Assembly (NCBI RefSeq): GCF_000237925.1
Contig: NC_031497.1
Location: 23,193,249-23,257,248 of the forward strand
DNA length: 64,000 bases
DNA from: Schistosoma mansoni
Lineage: Eukaryota > Platyhelminthes > Trematoda > Strigeidida > Schistosomatidae
Reading direction: 5' to 3'
Shown: piece after piece, positions 49,319 through 61,674 of the stretch
Layout: every line of letters begins with the position of its first letter
Position numbering within the stretch: the stretch's first letter is position 1
Made by a program: the position numbers and the translations under genes
Notes under the pieces: generated by a model
What the model was told of the DNA's origin: nothing
The model's database searches: none
The model's input: only the letters and a program-made list of their open reading frames with translations

Positions 49319-50459
49319 TCTTGCACGCACACCGAAAATTATCTCACCTACATTAGTAATTCATGGGACACGTGATGAGGTTGTGAACGTTACTCATGGT
49401 TACCGTATATGTTCTGCTGTAGCAGGTAATCTATTGTTGGATCCTCTTTTCATTGATGGAGCCGGACACAATGACTGCGAACTTTTCCCTCAGTATCTTT
49501 TGCGCCTAACTAAGTTGGTTACTGTGGAATTACCTCGATTACTGTTGAATTCTAATTGTTCACAAAATGTTTCTGAAGTAGGAGATACGGAAGTAGAGTC
49601 GTCTAGACTACTGGATAAAGCGACAGTTAAAGAGGATAGTCAGTCAGATTTATCTAGTTCGAACTCTGTACCGGTTTCACTAAATTCTCATGGGTATTTT
49701 AGCATGAATGGCAATACAGTAGGAGGAGAGGAAGATAAATCAACAAAGCTTTTTTTCTCACGTCCTTCTTGGAACCTTACTTCGGACTCAATGTCTAGCA
49801 GGCTCAGTGTAAGTAACGTTTGCGAACAGATACCTCCTGATGAAATCATTCATTCTCCTCAACGAACCAGCCCAACTCCATCGTTATCATCACAAAAGTG
49901 CTTTAAGTCCGTTGATGATCCTAGTACCTGTCTGATTGGTGTTAGTAGACACCATAACGATTCTGATGTACAAGTAGGAAGCCAGATTGCTGTGGAAAAG
50001 TGCATGGATCAGAATGAAGCTGTTGTTTCCCAGTTTTCAGTAGTTACAACTGATTGTCTGTCTAGCATTTCACTTGATGATTTGCATTCACTTCCATCTG
50101 ACATTTGTAACCTTACTCTTCCTCCACCTCCTCCGCCACCTACAAACGGTGATTCGGATTTTTTCCAATCGTCTGAATTATTGTGGTCTTTACATACTCA
50201 GAAAAATGGAAAGATAAATACTTTGCCTCGGAAGTTGACATCGAAGCTTTTGGGAACTGAAATTGACCAAGGTCATTTACAAATACCAAAAAAAGTATGG
50301 ACTTTACCACGTGAATTTTCCTCTGAAAAAATAACACAAACTCTTAACAACAAACCTCTGGAAAATATGGTGAATAAATTCGAATCCACATCAAACTCTG
50401 ATAGTTCTGATCCAGTGCTAACTGAACAATGTTCTGTAAAAGATTCACATGAATGTTGA
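49319..50459 (+). CDS. ABHD17: ABHD17-like, alternative 3' exon A (597-residue form)
   Basis: The acceptor is GGACTCAG ending at 49318. Joining to 47911 gives ...DVFSN-LARTPKIIS, the same length as the mammalian junction. It supplies Asp237 (HGTRDEV) and His268 (GAGHND), completing the triad. Two extra residues lie between them compared with exon B and human. A long Ser-rich tail of about 300 residues follows, with a run of seven Pro (near 50131) and a repeated TLPR motif (NTLPRKL and WTLPREF). The stop is TGA at 50457. No AATAAA is seen before exon B; a TATAAA variant is at 51134. An in-frame 43-codon extension upstream of the acceptor is intronic. Confidence 0.85.
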
Positions 50460-51630
50460 CCCATGATAAATTCTGAATTTTTGAACTCTTTGACACTTAC
50501 ATAAGATCGATCATTATATTTCAATGTATTTAACTGTTATTCATTTGTTGGATTCCATTTTTTGTGAATTAACTGAAGTGGCATCGTATTTGCGCTCTCT
50601 TTATCTTTCCAAAGTCTTAATACCGGTAATTTGTAACACATACACTTTTACTCATATAGTTCAAATGTGTTTAATTATTATTATTATTACTTTTCATGTA
50701 GCATGTTTATTTATTCTTATTATTTAAGTTCCATTGAATTCTCTTTATCATGTTTAGGCTACTTATATTATGTACTTGTAAAATTTGCCATGTATCAAAA
50801 AATTTGTTTAAAGCATAATTTCATATACTTTATTTCAAATTACAATCTTTCTTTATCTTATACAATTGTTAAATGGATAAAACAACTAATGTGAATATTC
50901 TTTTTGTGTATATAATCAATTATTTAATTTATTCAGAATTGCTAACAATAGGTAAAAGAAAATTTCATGTATTCTCAATGCTATCACTTTGATTTTATGA
51001 ATAATCATTGTCATATGCCCAATTTTTAAAGAATATCTCAATGTTTCTATGAATGTTGCTTATCAATTACTGATTTTATTTAACAAAATATATCTGTCAG
51101 CTTACATTATTCCTCTTATTACAGTATTTTATATATAAAACACTATCGTTTCTACATAACTCCTTGTTCCGTTCTCAAGAGGTATTACAATAGCTTGTGG
51201 AACTATTCCTGTAAGAAATTGACTTAAGGTATTTGAGGTAAACTTATAATAAGTCAGCGACCAGACAATCTTGAAAAAGTTCAATTATTTAGCTTTTCTA
51301 ACGAGCAAGTATTGACATTATGGTTATGCATTATTTGAATAACTAAAATACTACCATGGGGGTATTCATTTTTTTGAAAGTAAGCTTCAATTTGCTGATC
51401 ACCATTGTGTGATGTGTATTTTATTTTTTATCATAGTATTAGGTAATGTTCATTTATTGATAATTCACTGGGAGTACTTGGTTTTATTTGATTTCACTTT
51501 GACTCTCTTATTCACACATATCATTCACCAGATGACTCTTCTTTTCTCAACTACTGTTATTTCGTACGTTATGTTTAAAAATACGTAAAACTAAATATTG
51601 ATCATATCCTTGAATTTATTTGGTGATTAG

Positions 51631-52327
51631 CTATGTACGTGCTCCTCGGATCATTTCACCAACATTGATTATTCATGGCACTGAAGATGAAATAATCGAT
51701 CGAGTTCATGCCCAGAGGTTGTACGAACGTATTCCTAATACTTTGGAACCACTATTTATTCGTGGAGCTGGTCATAATGATTGTGAACTGTATGAAGAAT
51801 ATCTTATCCGCTTAGAATACTTAGTTCATGTTGAAGTGGATGGCCCCGGTGTACCAAATCATTCCCAAGAATCGAATTCAACTAATAGGAATATACGGTT
51901 CAGTAATGGACTATTGAAATACTTTTGTCGGAATCGCAAATCTTCTGAAAATAATTCAAAACAAATCTCATCAATCCAAATTTCACGGAAATCCAAATCA
52001 CCAAAAGACGAATTACATAAACAGTCTGATGTATGTATATCTGATGCATCTAATTGTCATGAGAAAACACTGACCTCAATCACTCCTATGTGGATGCGAA
52101 AACGAGGACTTCATGGTTCATATAGATATGTCAGTAACTCTAGAACTGATAAGCGCAGATGTAAACGAATTCATTCCTTATCCGTTAATCCACCGAGTAA
52201 GCCCTCTGATCAGTTAGAGGCTAGTGTAATTCCAGAAAGAGCTGATATCAAGTTAGAATGTGTGGATCACGGTGGTCTACTCGACGAGTCGGATAATAAG
52301 ACATCGAAACTAATAACGAATATATAG
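51631..52327 (+). CDS. ABHD17: ABHD17-like, alternative 3' exon B (449-residue form)
   Basis: The acceptor is GGTGATTAG ending at 51630. It joins in the same phase to give ...DVFSN-YVRAPRIIS. It supplies Asp237 (HGTEDEI) and His266 (GAGHND) and keeps the family's usual spacing, so it is the closer match to mammalian ABHD17. The tail of about 160 residues is basic (NRKSSENN, SRKSKSPKDE, DKRRCKRIH) and unrelated to the exon A tail. The stop is TAG at 52325. The two exons are alike only over the hydrolase core (about 65 residues), as expected for an old exon duplication followed by tail divergence. Confidence 0.87.
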
Positions 52328-52600
52328 AATAGTAGCTGCTAAGTTCCTTCCTTGAGATTCTTTTTTTTCCCGAGAGAAACTATTTGAAGTGTCTTCCGGT
52401 CTCACTGATTCGAAAATTTAATATTGTAATAGGTAAAGACTTCTACTGAATTTTTAGGATTTTCCTTAACAAAAAGCTCAGTGATTGACTACCGCTACAT
52501 CTTAAATGTACATAATTTTGCTTTTGATGTTAGATTTTGTTTCAATGTTTCCTATTTCATAATGAAACGGTATTATTTTCATAATTGTATATACATATTC

Positions 52601-52606
52601 AATAAA
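52601..52606 (+). terminator. Poly(A) signal, ABHD17 exon B form
   Basis: AATAAA, 274 bp after the exon B stop. Confidence 0.65.
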
Positions 52607-52796
52607 ATGTGAACTTCTATGAATAATTATTATGCGTTTAATACTATTAGATTATTTCAGTTAATTAAAGTTGTATCAAAGTACATGACAATTTAATTTT
52701 ATGGAAGTAGTATCTACTTACTGCTTTTTGTTCAGCTTATTTTCAGAAATAACCGTTTGTCGAGAAGTTATCATTTTTTGCCTTCTCTCATACACC

Positions 52797-52932
52797 CTGC
52801 TTCAGTCTGGGCACCTGGGCAGTATCACAGCCCTCACACAAATCGAATGAGATTTGTGAGGCGCATATTTATCTGGTGCTTCCGTGTACCAATATTTATG
52901 TGTTTAAATAAATAATAATAATAATAATAATC
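52797..52932 (+). mobile_element. (AAAT)n-tail retroposon, 3' end only
   Basis: The last roughly 130 bp of the family with an AATAAT-type tail, shortly after the ABHD17 poly(A) signal. Confidence 0.75.
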
Positions 52933-52934
52933 TC

Positions 52935-55285
52935 TCATACACCCCACTAACTTCGTTATGTTTGTCACACAATCAACAAGTCATGCAATGCTCGTGCACC
53001 TTCATCCAGAATCCCAGATAAATGTTCACAAGCGTCTTTTATTGTTCTAAACTCAACACATGATTATACAAGTAAATACACTCACAATGCATCACAATTG
53101 GTAGTTCTCAACATATGGATAACCATGAGGTTGTTATTGGGTAACTAAGTAACTGATTGTGACGTATGATGGATAAAGTATGTAGCGACGATTAATGAGT
53201 CTAAATATAGCTTACAAGCAGAATTGTATAAGAATATAATAACACGACTGTTCGATTAATGTTCATTAGAAATATTCAAGCTAATCATGCAGGGAATGGC
53301 TACCCCTCTTTTCTCGCGTACTATTTAAAATAGTAAGTTAACATGACTTTCTGAAGTATCTTTCTCTTAGTTTCTTTTCATGTTAGAGTAAGCTAACATA
53401 CCAGATTGGATTTAACTGTAAATCCTCCTTTTATCCTATAGGTTCAAGATATCATGCAAATGCATCAGTGCAATTAATTGATAATATTGATTATGCGTTA
53501 TAGTTTTATGAGCCTGAAGTCAATCTTTTCCTACGAAGTTGAGAAATATCCTTCAACTTGGAATCACCAACAATTTTCACCAACATATGATAATCAGAAC
53601 AATAAGATCTGTTAGTTCTCTTCTTTTGGTGTATGTTTCTGAAGTTTTGTTTTCAAAAATCATCGATCAGCGCACCAAAACTGCCTGTGAGCACCTGTAA
53701 CTACTTACGTTCCAGGTTAGCAGTACGAAAAGATCATATTAGATGTGAAACCTAATTTCTTGTAGTCGGAAGTGGTTATGTTTTCTTGTGATATTTTCAT
53801 ATTTCTTCACTAGTCGTAATCACGGAACTCATGAAATGCGATTTCATCCATTTCATTTGAATTACCTTATTAATGTACGACACTTGGTTTTCACACTAGA
53901 TGGCCTTCAAAATATTGTCTTGTTTGCTAAGTGTCCTTTGCAAAGTTTCATTGGTTATGTCTTATAAAAGATTCAGATCATGTCGGATTTATGAATAGTA
54001 TTAGTTAGGAGAAACATGATTGTCGATAGTAAGCTAATACTAATTAATGAATCATTGACCCTTAACTTTGGGACAATGGTGATAAGTGACTGGATCTGCT
54101 CTACAATAGGTCATTTCAGTCAGCTACGGATGAATGTCACTTATGTAACTACTGGAACGTAATTTATTGCCTTGTATAATTTTCCCTTACGATGCATTTT
54201 TCTGATATGAATTTAAGGAACATCTTTATTGGGCAAAACAATCTTCTCCTTACCTAATGTTACTCTCATCACTACTGCTTATAATTTTCATTTATTTTGC
54301 TCTCAGCATTTATTTATAAAGTTTATTAGGAATGTAAGGAACGTTGTTTATCCAACCAGATATTCGTTTGTCAGCATAGTCATTTCCCATCTATGTTACG
54401 GTAGTGAGTTTTACTTAACCGTGGTAGCTAGATATGTAATAAGTTGCAGCAGCCCCGAAGAACGCAACTTTTGGTGAGGCCAGCTTGTTCTCTGTCAGGC
54501 TATTTTCGTAATATATGTCTCAAGTGGCGGATTTTATCATTAGGACTAATTGTTCACTATGATTCAATACATATACCAGGAATCTTGCACGAATGAAGAT
54601 ACTTTAATGGGCTGTAAATTTTGTAATTCTAAGTTGTTGTTGTACTACCAATGTACTTCTGTATTGGACAGAGTTCATAAGACTAACTGCTTCATTCAGG
54701 GTAAAACGGATCTCATGAGAAACCAAATATACAGAGGCAAAACAGTTGACTGTCGTAAATTTATTCTAAATTGTAAAGCAACATACATAAGAGGTTGGAC
54801 CGTAGGTTAATAAACGGAGATCACTTATAGTGTTAGTAATTTATGGTATATAGATCACACTTAGCATTGAGTAAAGATATCTAGCAGTCCTCTACTCATT
54901 GTAACATATTCAATGGTGTTCTATTCCTAATACCATTGAGTTATTTATGCCACATTTCGTCACTGCAACGCCGATTCGAATTGACGAGGAGCATCAGCTT
55001 CTTTAAGATTTCAGATGCACCTTACTATTGAGTGCCAACCATTAAGAACTTCCGAGTCTCTCGGTCTAGTGATGATAATGCAAAATGGTCGGTAAAATTT
55101 GATTAGGATTTCCAAACAAAAGGCCTTACTTTGAATATCGATTATTGTGGATAAATTATTCTCACTTTATTTTCTACAATAATACCTGTTAACTTCCTAA
55201 TTTTAATGCAATTATCATGACATAGTAGAGATGTTTATTACAATACCCACAGCAATCCACTGTAGAAGATATTCGTAATTGCTGT
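52935..55285. other. Intergenic, nothing recognised
   Basis: Short frames (for example 54550-54810) show no domain and no splice context that I could support. Confidence 0.45.
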
Positions 55286-55287
55286 AA

Positions 55288-55437
55288 ACTTACTTACGCC
55301 TGTTACTCCCAATGGAGCATAGGCTGCCAACCAGCATTCTCCAAACCACTCTGTCCTGGGCCTTCCTTTCTAGTTCTATCCGATTTTTGTTAATTCTTCT
55401 CATGTCTGTCTCCATTTCTCGGTGTAATGTGTTCTTC
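55288..55437 (-). mobile_element. RTE-clade LINE 3' end (AAGT-tail family)
   Basis: About 150 bp of the 3' end with an ACTT run on the plus strand. Confidence 0.8.
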
Positions 55438-55439
55438 GG

Positions 55440-56155
55440 AATTGTTGTAAAAGCTGCAAGTTTAAACCAAATGGGACAAGAAGAGACTTAATTTTTAATA
55501 ATTCGTAAACACTGTTGGTAGGGTTTTCATTAGTTTCTTTCCTGTGGACATGGGGTTCCAACTTGTCTCGAACAAAGTAATAAGACCATAACTAATCAAG
55601 TGTTATTCGTAGACTACAAACTCATTATTCAAATAACTGTAGCTTATTTTTAGTCTTTATTTATGATAGAACAGGCTAAAGTGAAGGTTTATTAATAAGT
55701 TTGTAAGCTTTGTTTCCCAATTTGATTAATTTCCTACTATCTGAAATATAACATTTTGGTGAAGTATTTAACTACATAAACAAACGCTTAGTTCCCAGAT
55801 GTATTCAGTTAGTTGGTAAATGGTCTTGTCTTCTGCAAAATTGACTATCGGTTCCATGAGAAGCTGTCAGTTTGCCCACATAAGTCATTATTCTAATTTG
55901 TTAGTCACTTGTTTATCCATAACATCGTACGTTGACAGCAAATGTGACTACTCAGATAGTTGAAATTTCATAGCAGATTTTTCCACCTAAGTCTTGTTCC
56001 TTTTTGGAAATAAGTTAATGAAAATAATTTAAACGAACATACATCACGTCTTTTGAAGCAAACTAGCCATTAAAATCAAGTTATATATTCAAAATCCATA
56101 TATTTCATTCTTGTTCATTCAACGAAGTTTAACAATGATAGAATAACTAACTCAT
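55440..56155. other. Intergenic, nothing recognised
   Basis: AT-rich, no supported feature. Confidence 0.5.
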
Positions 56156-56157
56156 TC

Positions 56158-56262
56158 ATTAGAAGGGGTTTTTGTGGAGATTTAGTGAGAAGCAGTGACC
56201 AGTGGAGTTCAAACTAGATCTGTTGTGAGATATCAACTCACTGAAGACAATTGGTGAACGGT
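56158..56262 (+). mobile_element. Family B retroposon, fragment without ribozyme
   Basis: An antisense tail piece is joined directly to the sense 5' region. The tRNA-like part and hammerhead are absent. Confidence 0.65.
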
Positions 56263-56536
56263 AACTCATTCATCGTTTGATTAATAAAAACATAAGAAAG
56301 TCTTAGATCAGAAATTGCACGTTTTATTGGCTCTATTGAACACAACATGTTTAGATACAATAGGAAATTTTCATCCTAAATTGTAAGTAATCTTCGTCTT
56401 CTTATTACACACTATCCAGTAAAACATTACATCAAGTTCTATTCAACGTAGATTTTCATTCCAAAACTCTGAAAGGTTTGTTAAGGCATCTCTTTACAGA
56501 ATTAAGTGATTTCGTCTTTACAAATTAATCACCTCG

Positions 56537-56538
<2 letters not shown>

Positions 56539-56570
<32 letters not shown>
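56539..56570. repeat. (AT)n microsatellite
   Basis: Uninterrupted AT run. Confidence 0.95.
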
Positions 56571-56572
<2 letters not shown>

Positions 56573-56574
56573 AT

Positions 56575-57645
56575 GTGTGGGCGAGAATGACTGGTTGTTT
56601 GCTTAGTCATACTTGTAGATAATCTGAAGGGCGTTAGATGAATTATTATTCTATCCTTATTATTATTGGATTGTGCCGGCTTTTTGTCAGTTTTTGGTGT
56701 GAAAATATATTTACATCAGGTTAATCATGTGTTCTTTATCTGAGTTGTGTTGAATTCCTGTAGAATAGACACTGGTAGGCAATCTGGTGTAGATATTCCT
56801 CAGAGGTAAATTAACGTCCCATTTGTGTAGACGTGGAAAACCAAGCGTTATAATATATATATGGTCGTACACAGTATTATTTCATACTATATGCATGAAT
56901 TCTAAGTTATTTGTGTCCCATTCTGCCAGAGGACATGATTCAGAGATAGATATCTAGGATATTTTGAAGTGCTGTTAGTATATAACGTAATACTTGCTTA
57001 CGTACTTACTCCTGTTATAACGTAATACGCTAAGTAGTAATTCACAAAGTTACTCAGTGCCTAATCTATTGGTCGCAACTGGACCAAAATTAAGTGAACT
57101 AGCTCGAATATGTTACACATTGAGATTGGAGCCAAGCGCCTAACAGTCTAAAAGCTCATGAGTAAATAATAGGATTATTACAGAATATTGGTCAGTTACA
57201 ACAAATCGAAAATTGGTAAAAACGGTTGTTATATATAAATAGTTGGAGGATAGGTACATAAGGGATTCAAGATTCAGGTTGCTAATAATTTGTTATCATG
57301 TCAAATTTCAGGGTTAATACAGCACATGTTATGAATTTGGAAAATATGTTATTGATATTTAGACAATCAGGTAGAGATTTAAAATCATACTGGATATGGA
57401 TTTTAGATTCAGATTGTCATAAAATGAGCTTGATAGTATTCATATACATGAATGATAAAACACAGTCAATAATACTAAACTTATACTTCGCTTCATAAAA
57501 CTTTTATTGTCACTAATTTAAATCTAATGTTTCCATTAAGCTATACTTCATTTTCAGTCCTACTGTTGAATGTTAAACATCCAATTAGTTCAGTATTTTC
57601 TAATGTTCTCTGAATTGGGAGTTTATCACTTTTATCTGTAAGAAC
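56575..57645. other. Intergenic, nothing recognised
   Basis: No supported gene or repeat. Confidence 0.5.
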
Positions 57646-57650
57646 TGAAT

Positions 57651-58108
57651 AGCCACGCGTATATAGCCTCTGCCAGGCAAGTCCTACTCACTGCCTTCTC
57701 ACAACATTACTGTTGTTTACTTAATTGAGAGGACGAAAATCGAATGCCCGACGTTCTAACCGGGTTGGTAGACACGGCGAGTCCACCTAGGAGAGTTGGA
57801 AAACCTTGATTACAAACCAATGGTGTACATGGGCTCCAGTATCCTGAGGGAACAAATGGCGTATGAATCAATCGTCGGTCACCGACTACCATGAGACTGC
57901 ATCTCCTCACGATGCTTCACTGCTTTGTGGATCAGACTTTTAAGTCAAAGGCTCCGGGTGTGGCCCCCTAAGAAAACCACCTGTTTCAGTTTGGGCATCT
58001 GGTCAGTATCATAGCCCTCACAGAAATCAAATGAGATTTGTGTGACGCATATATATCTGGTGCCTCTTTGTACCAATATTTATGTGTTTAAATAAAATAA
58101 ATAAATAT
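57651..58108 (+). mobile_element. (AAAT)n-tail retroposon, 5'-truncated
   Basis: Lacks about the first 70 bp of the family. The tail is AAATAAAATAAATAAAT-like. Very close to the copy at 63425-63946, so both look fairly young. Confidence 0.8.
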
Positions 58109-58579
58109 ATAGTGTTATTTATTAAACTTACTGAACATCGAATGTATCACTTCAGATATTCGTGAATTTTCTATCTATTTTTTTGACAGTTTTAAGAAAA
58201 CTAAAAACAGCTAAGAAAACTGATTCTACTCCTATCATGAGAGTATACATTTTAATCTGTAGATAAACTAATGCTAACTAAACTGAATTTCTGGAAAGAA
58301 TAAAAACCTATGTTATAATATCACAACTGATTGGATTGTAGAATATAAAATAGATTAACTAAGTAACAATAGAACGAAAATGTCATCCTTGTAAAAAGTT
58401 GTGAAATCAATTGATTTATTTATGAAATCACGAACCATCGATTATCCATGAGTAAAATGTTCACATAACCGGCGACTTCATGTCAGTGTTTGCTATTGTT
58501 GACCGTCTAACATTAAGTCACCTTTTTACACAACATATCTATTAATGGTTATCGGGAAAAATGATCATTTTGCAATTTT

Positions 58580-58709
58580 CATAGTTGAAAGCGTGAGTCA
58601 TTTGAAGCTAGACCACCAGGGAAAACATGGAAGCACTGGATGACCGGTTCGACCTATTGTGGGACTCCTCAGCAGAGCGGATCCACGATCCCGCCTCGCG
58701 AGATTCGAA
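58580..58709 (-). mobile_element. Family B retroposon cut by the assembly gap
   Basis: Tail, ribozyme and the start of the B box on the minus strand, broken off at the gap. The ribozyme core is mutated (GAAC for GAAA). Confidence 0.75.
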
Positions 58710-58909
58710 NNNNNNNNNNNNNNNNNNNNNNNNNNNNNNNNNNNNNNNNNNNNNNNNNNNNNNNNNNNNNNNNNNNNNNNNNNNNNNNNNNNNNNNNNNN
58801 NNNNNNNNNNNNNNNNNNNNNNNNNNNNNNNNNNNNNNNNNNNNNNNNNNNNNNNNNNNNNNNNNNNNNNNNNNNNNNNNNNNNNNNNNNNNNNNNNNNN
58901 NNNNNNNNN
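58710..58909. other. Assembly gap (200 N)
   Basis: Exactly 200 N, a placeholder size. Poly-Gly or poly-Pro frames reported across it are artefacts. Confidence 0.98.
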
Positions 58910-58945
<36 letters not shown>

Positions 58946-58992
58946 GGGGGGGGGGGGGGGGGGGGGGTCGAGGGCGGGGGGGGGGGGGGGGG
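58910..58992. repeat. Poly-G tract at gap edge
   Basis: About 83 bases, almost all G, starting exactly at the gap. More likely a sequencing or assembly artefact than true sequence. Confidence 0.9.
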
Positions 58993-59324
58993 AATGAAAA
59001 ATGCGATGAGTACGATTCTGACGAGGCAGAAATCACGCACGTCGTAGGTATACAGCGCAGGGGGGGGGGCCTACATCAAAATCACCCACCTGAGCTACAA
59101 ATTTTCTCCACCATCTCATATTCATCTACTTGACCACCTTAGAATTCTACCATAACCAATGTTGTTATTCTACTAAATTTTGTTAATATAATACAAGGTA
59201 TATACGTTGGTTATAAGTAATTTTCATTATTATTGTTAGGTTGTAAGCAACTGACAAGAATCTACGTTATAAATGGATTCACCTTATTCTTCTAGATTAC
59301 TTATTTTTCTTTTGGTCAAATTTG

Positions 59325-59460
59325 TGCTAATAACATCTATACTATTCTGAGATTAATTGTGAAAATTTCATCTCGCTTTGCTAATGACATATGGCAAATT
59401 GAACTGATGTATACGTGTCCAAGTTTCTACGTTATATTTCACTGACTGACTGATAAATAG
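59325..59460 (+). mobile_element. RTE-clade LINE 3' UTR end (GACT-tail family)
   Basis: Only the last roughly 130 bp, ending TGACTGACTGATA. No coding sequence left. Confidence 0.7.
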
Positions 59461-59756
59461 ATCAGAAACTATGAAAAAGTCATCGGAAAATCTAGGTTTC
59501 ACAATGAAAGTTCACAAAGATAATTGCTTCTTATATTACTGTCAAATCATTGTTTATGAACAACTATATTCAAAATTAATAGAACTGAATCTTTAGGGAT
59601 TTATCTATTTCTAAGATCTAAATCAATATAATTAGTGAATGGTCGTTTAAAAAGAAAAGGAACTGAACAATAACGACGAATGATATGATATGAAACTTTT
59701 TTAGCAAATAATCTCCACATAGAAACGGATGCATAAATCATTGAATAGGAACAATT

Positions 59757-60002
59757 ATTTACTTACGCTTGTTACTCCCAATGGAGCATAGGCCGCCGAC
59801 CAGCATTCTCCAACCCACTCTGTCCTGGGCCTTCCTTTCTAGTTCGATCCAGTTTTTTTCATTCTCATGTCTGTCTCCATTTCTCGGCGTGATGTGTTCT
59901 TTTGTCTTCTTCCTCTCCTTTGGCCTTCAGGATTCCATGTGAGGGCTTGTCTTGTGACGCAGTTGGGTGCTTTCCTCAATGTGTGTCCTATCCACTTCCA
60001 AC
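59757..60002 (-). mobile_element. RTE-clade LINE 3' fragment (AAGT-tail family)
   Basis: Minus-strand 3' end with the C-terminal coding region. It stops abruptly at a hairpin (60000-60062). Confidence 0.8.
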
Positions 60003-60062
60003 GTTTCGCCTGGTAATCTCGTTCCTTGAAACAGCTTGAACCAGATTGCCAGGCGAAACGTT
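60000..60062. repeat. Hairpin, 22-bp arms
   Basis: Arms 60000-60021 and 60041-60062 are reverse complements with two mismatches and a 19-nt loop. It sits exactly at the truncation point of the RTE fragment. Confidence 0.8.
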
Positions 60063-60332
60063 AGATCTACTTCAAAATCATTCGCTGAAATTTTACAAAT
60101 ATATTATTCCTATTTAATGTCTTACATCAACTCGGCACCCAAACACTGTGAAACTATTCGCTCTAATTTAGACGAAAGTTCTTATGTATGTTTAGAAATA
60201 TACCTTTCTAATTGATTTATTCATAATAAACATTGAACAAAACTATCTTTAAGATCAGATTAGTTTACATATTCTAATGAATAATTTATTAGGCTTGTAA
60301 ATATCCAGAAAATATACTCTCGCTAGGCGGGA

Positions 60333-61050
60333 TTATTTATTATTATTTAAACACATAAATATTGGTACAAGAGGGCACCAGATATATATGCGTCACACAA
60401 ATCAAATGAGATTTGTGTGAGGGCTACGATACTTCCCAGGTGCTCAAACTGAAACAGGTGGTTTTCTTCGGGGGCCACACTCGGAGCATTTGACCTAAAG
60501 GTCTGATCCACATGGCAGTGGAGCATCGTGAGGTGATACAGTCCCATGTTAGCCGGTGACCAACAATCGGTTCATACGCCATTCATAGTTGAAAGCGTGA
60601 GTCAATTGAATCTAGACCACTATAGAAAACTTGGAAACACTGGACGGCCGTTTTGTCCTATTATAGGCCTCATCAGCAGTGCGCATCCACGATCCCACCT
60701 CACGAGATTCGAACTCAGGACCTACCAGTCTCGCACCAGAGCCCTTAACCGATAGACCACTGAGCTGGCATCCAACGGTGTTAATGTCCTCAGGATACTG
60801 GAGCCCATGTGCACCACTGGTTTGGAATCAGAGTTTTCCAACTCTCCTAGGTGGACTTTCCGTGTCCACGAACCCGGTTAGAACGTCGGGCATTCGATTT
60901 TCGTCCTCTCAATTTTGTAAACAACACCGTGACCACGAGAAGGCAGTGAGTAGGACTTCCGTGGCAGAGGCTATATACGCGTGTTCATGTGAGAGTATTT
61001 TGAGAGGGAGAGCTAACTCTCTCCACTCTCAGCCGTACCAGGGCATTTGG
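60333..61050 (-). mobile_element. (AAAT)n-tail retroposon split by a family B insertion
   Basis: The 3' part is at 60333-60583 and the 5' part at 60788-61050; between them lies a minus-strand family B copy. Removing the insert restores the order seen in intact copies. Confidence 0.8.
60584..60787 (-). mobile_element. Family B retroposon nested in another retroposon
   Basis: Box A, B box, ribozyme and tail on the minus strand. The ribozyme has the canonical CTGATGA but AAAA in place of GAAA. The nesting shows family B moved after the host copy had inserted. Confidence 0.85.
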
Positions 61051-61120
61051 AGGCCGTCTCGTGCTTCCAGGTTTTTCATGTCGGTCTAGCTTCGATTGAC
61101 TCATGATTTCAACTATAAAG
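61051..61120 (+). mobile_element. Family B sense tail fragment
   Basis: The family B tail in the forward direction, directly after the split retroposon. Together with 60584-60787 it may be the two ends of one inverted insertion, or a separate event. Confidence 0.65.
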
Positions 61121-61124
61121 TCTA

Positions 61125-61660
61125 CCGATTATTTTTTAAAATCTCTAATCTTCGTACAATGACGTGATTATACACTTTATTTTCATGTTAATAGAACTCT
61201 ATTTAAGGTTATAATAATAATAATAATAATTTTTTCACCTGACAAACTGTGTTTATGTGAATAATTCTCACGTACTATGTACAATTAATCATATGATATA
61301 TGAAATATTAATCGGTAATACTAAAACAGTTTCTATGATGATTAAATGAATAAAAACATTCAATATTTGATAATACGATCAATCATGTGAACAGTTTTTT
61401 TGTTTCATATAACATTTTTATAAATGCAAAATTACCCGAAATAAAATGAATTGGGGTGATTAAAGACTATTTCAGTAATTAACAATGAATAGTTTTCAAT
61501 GAAAAGATTAAGATAATGATTGTTATATCCCGCAAAGATTGGTCGTACGGTTTCCGAATTTCATTGGTCCGAACAATAAATTGCTGCTCTCTAAAAGGTG
61601 GATACAAGATAATAAACAATTGTAGGCATACAAGATATAACAATGATCATCAAAGTGAAA
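61125..61660. other. Intergenic, nothing recognised
   Basis: AT-rich; includes a short TAA run near 61211-61230. Confidence 0.5.
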
Positions 61661-61674
61661 GTTAAACAAAGAAT

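Noticed and set aside
58608-59133. Long Gly- or Pro-rich frames
   Set aside because: They run through 200 N and a poly-G tract; artefacts.
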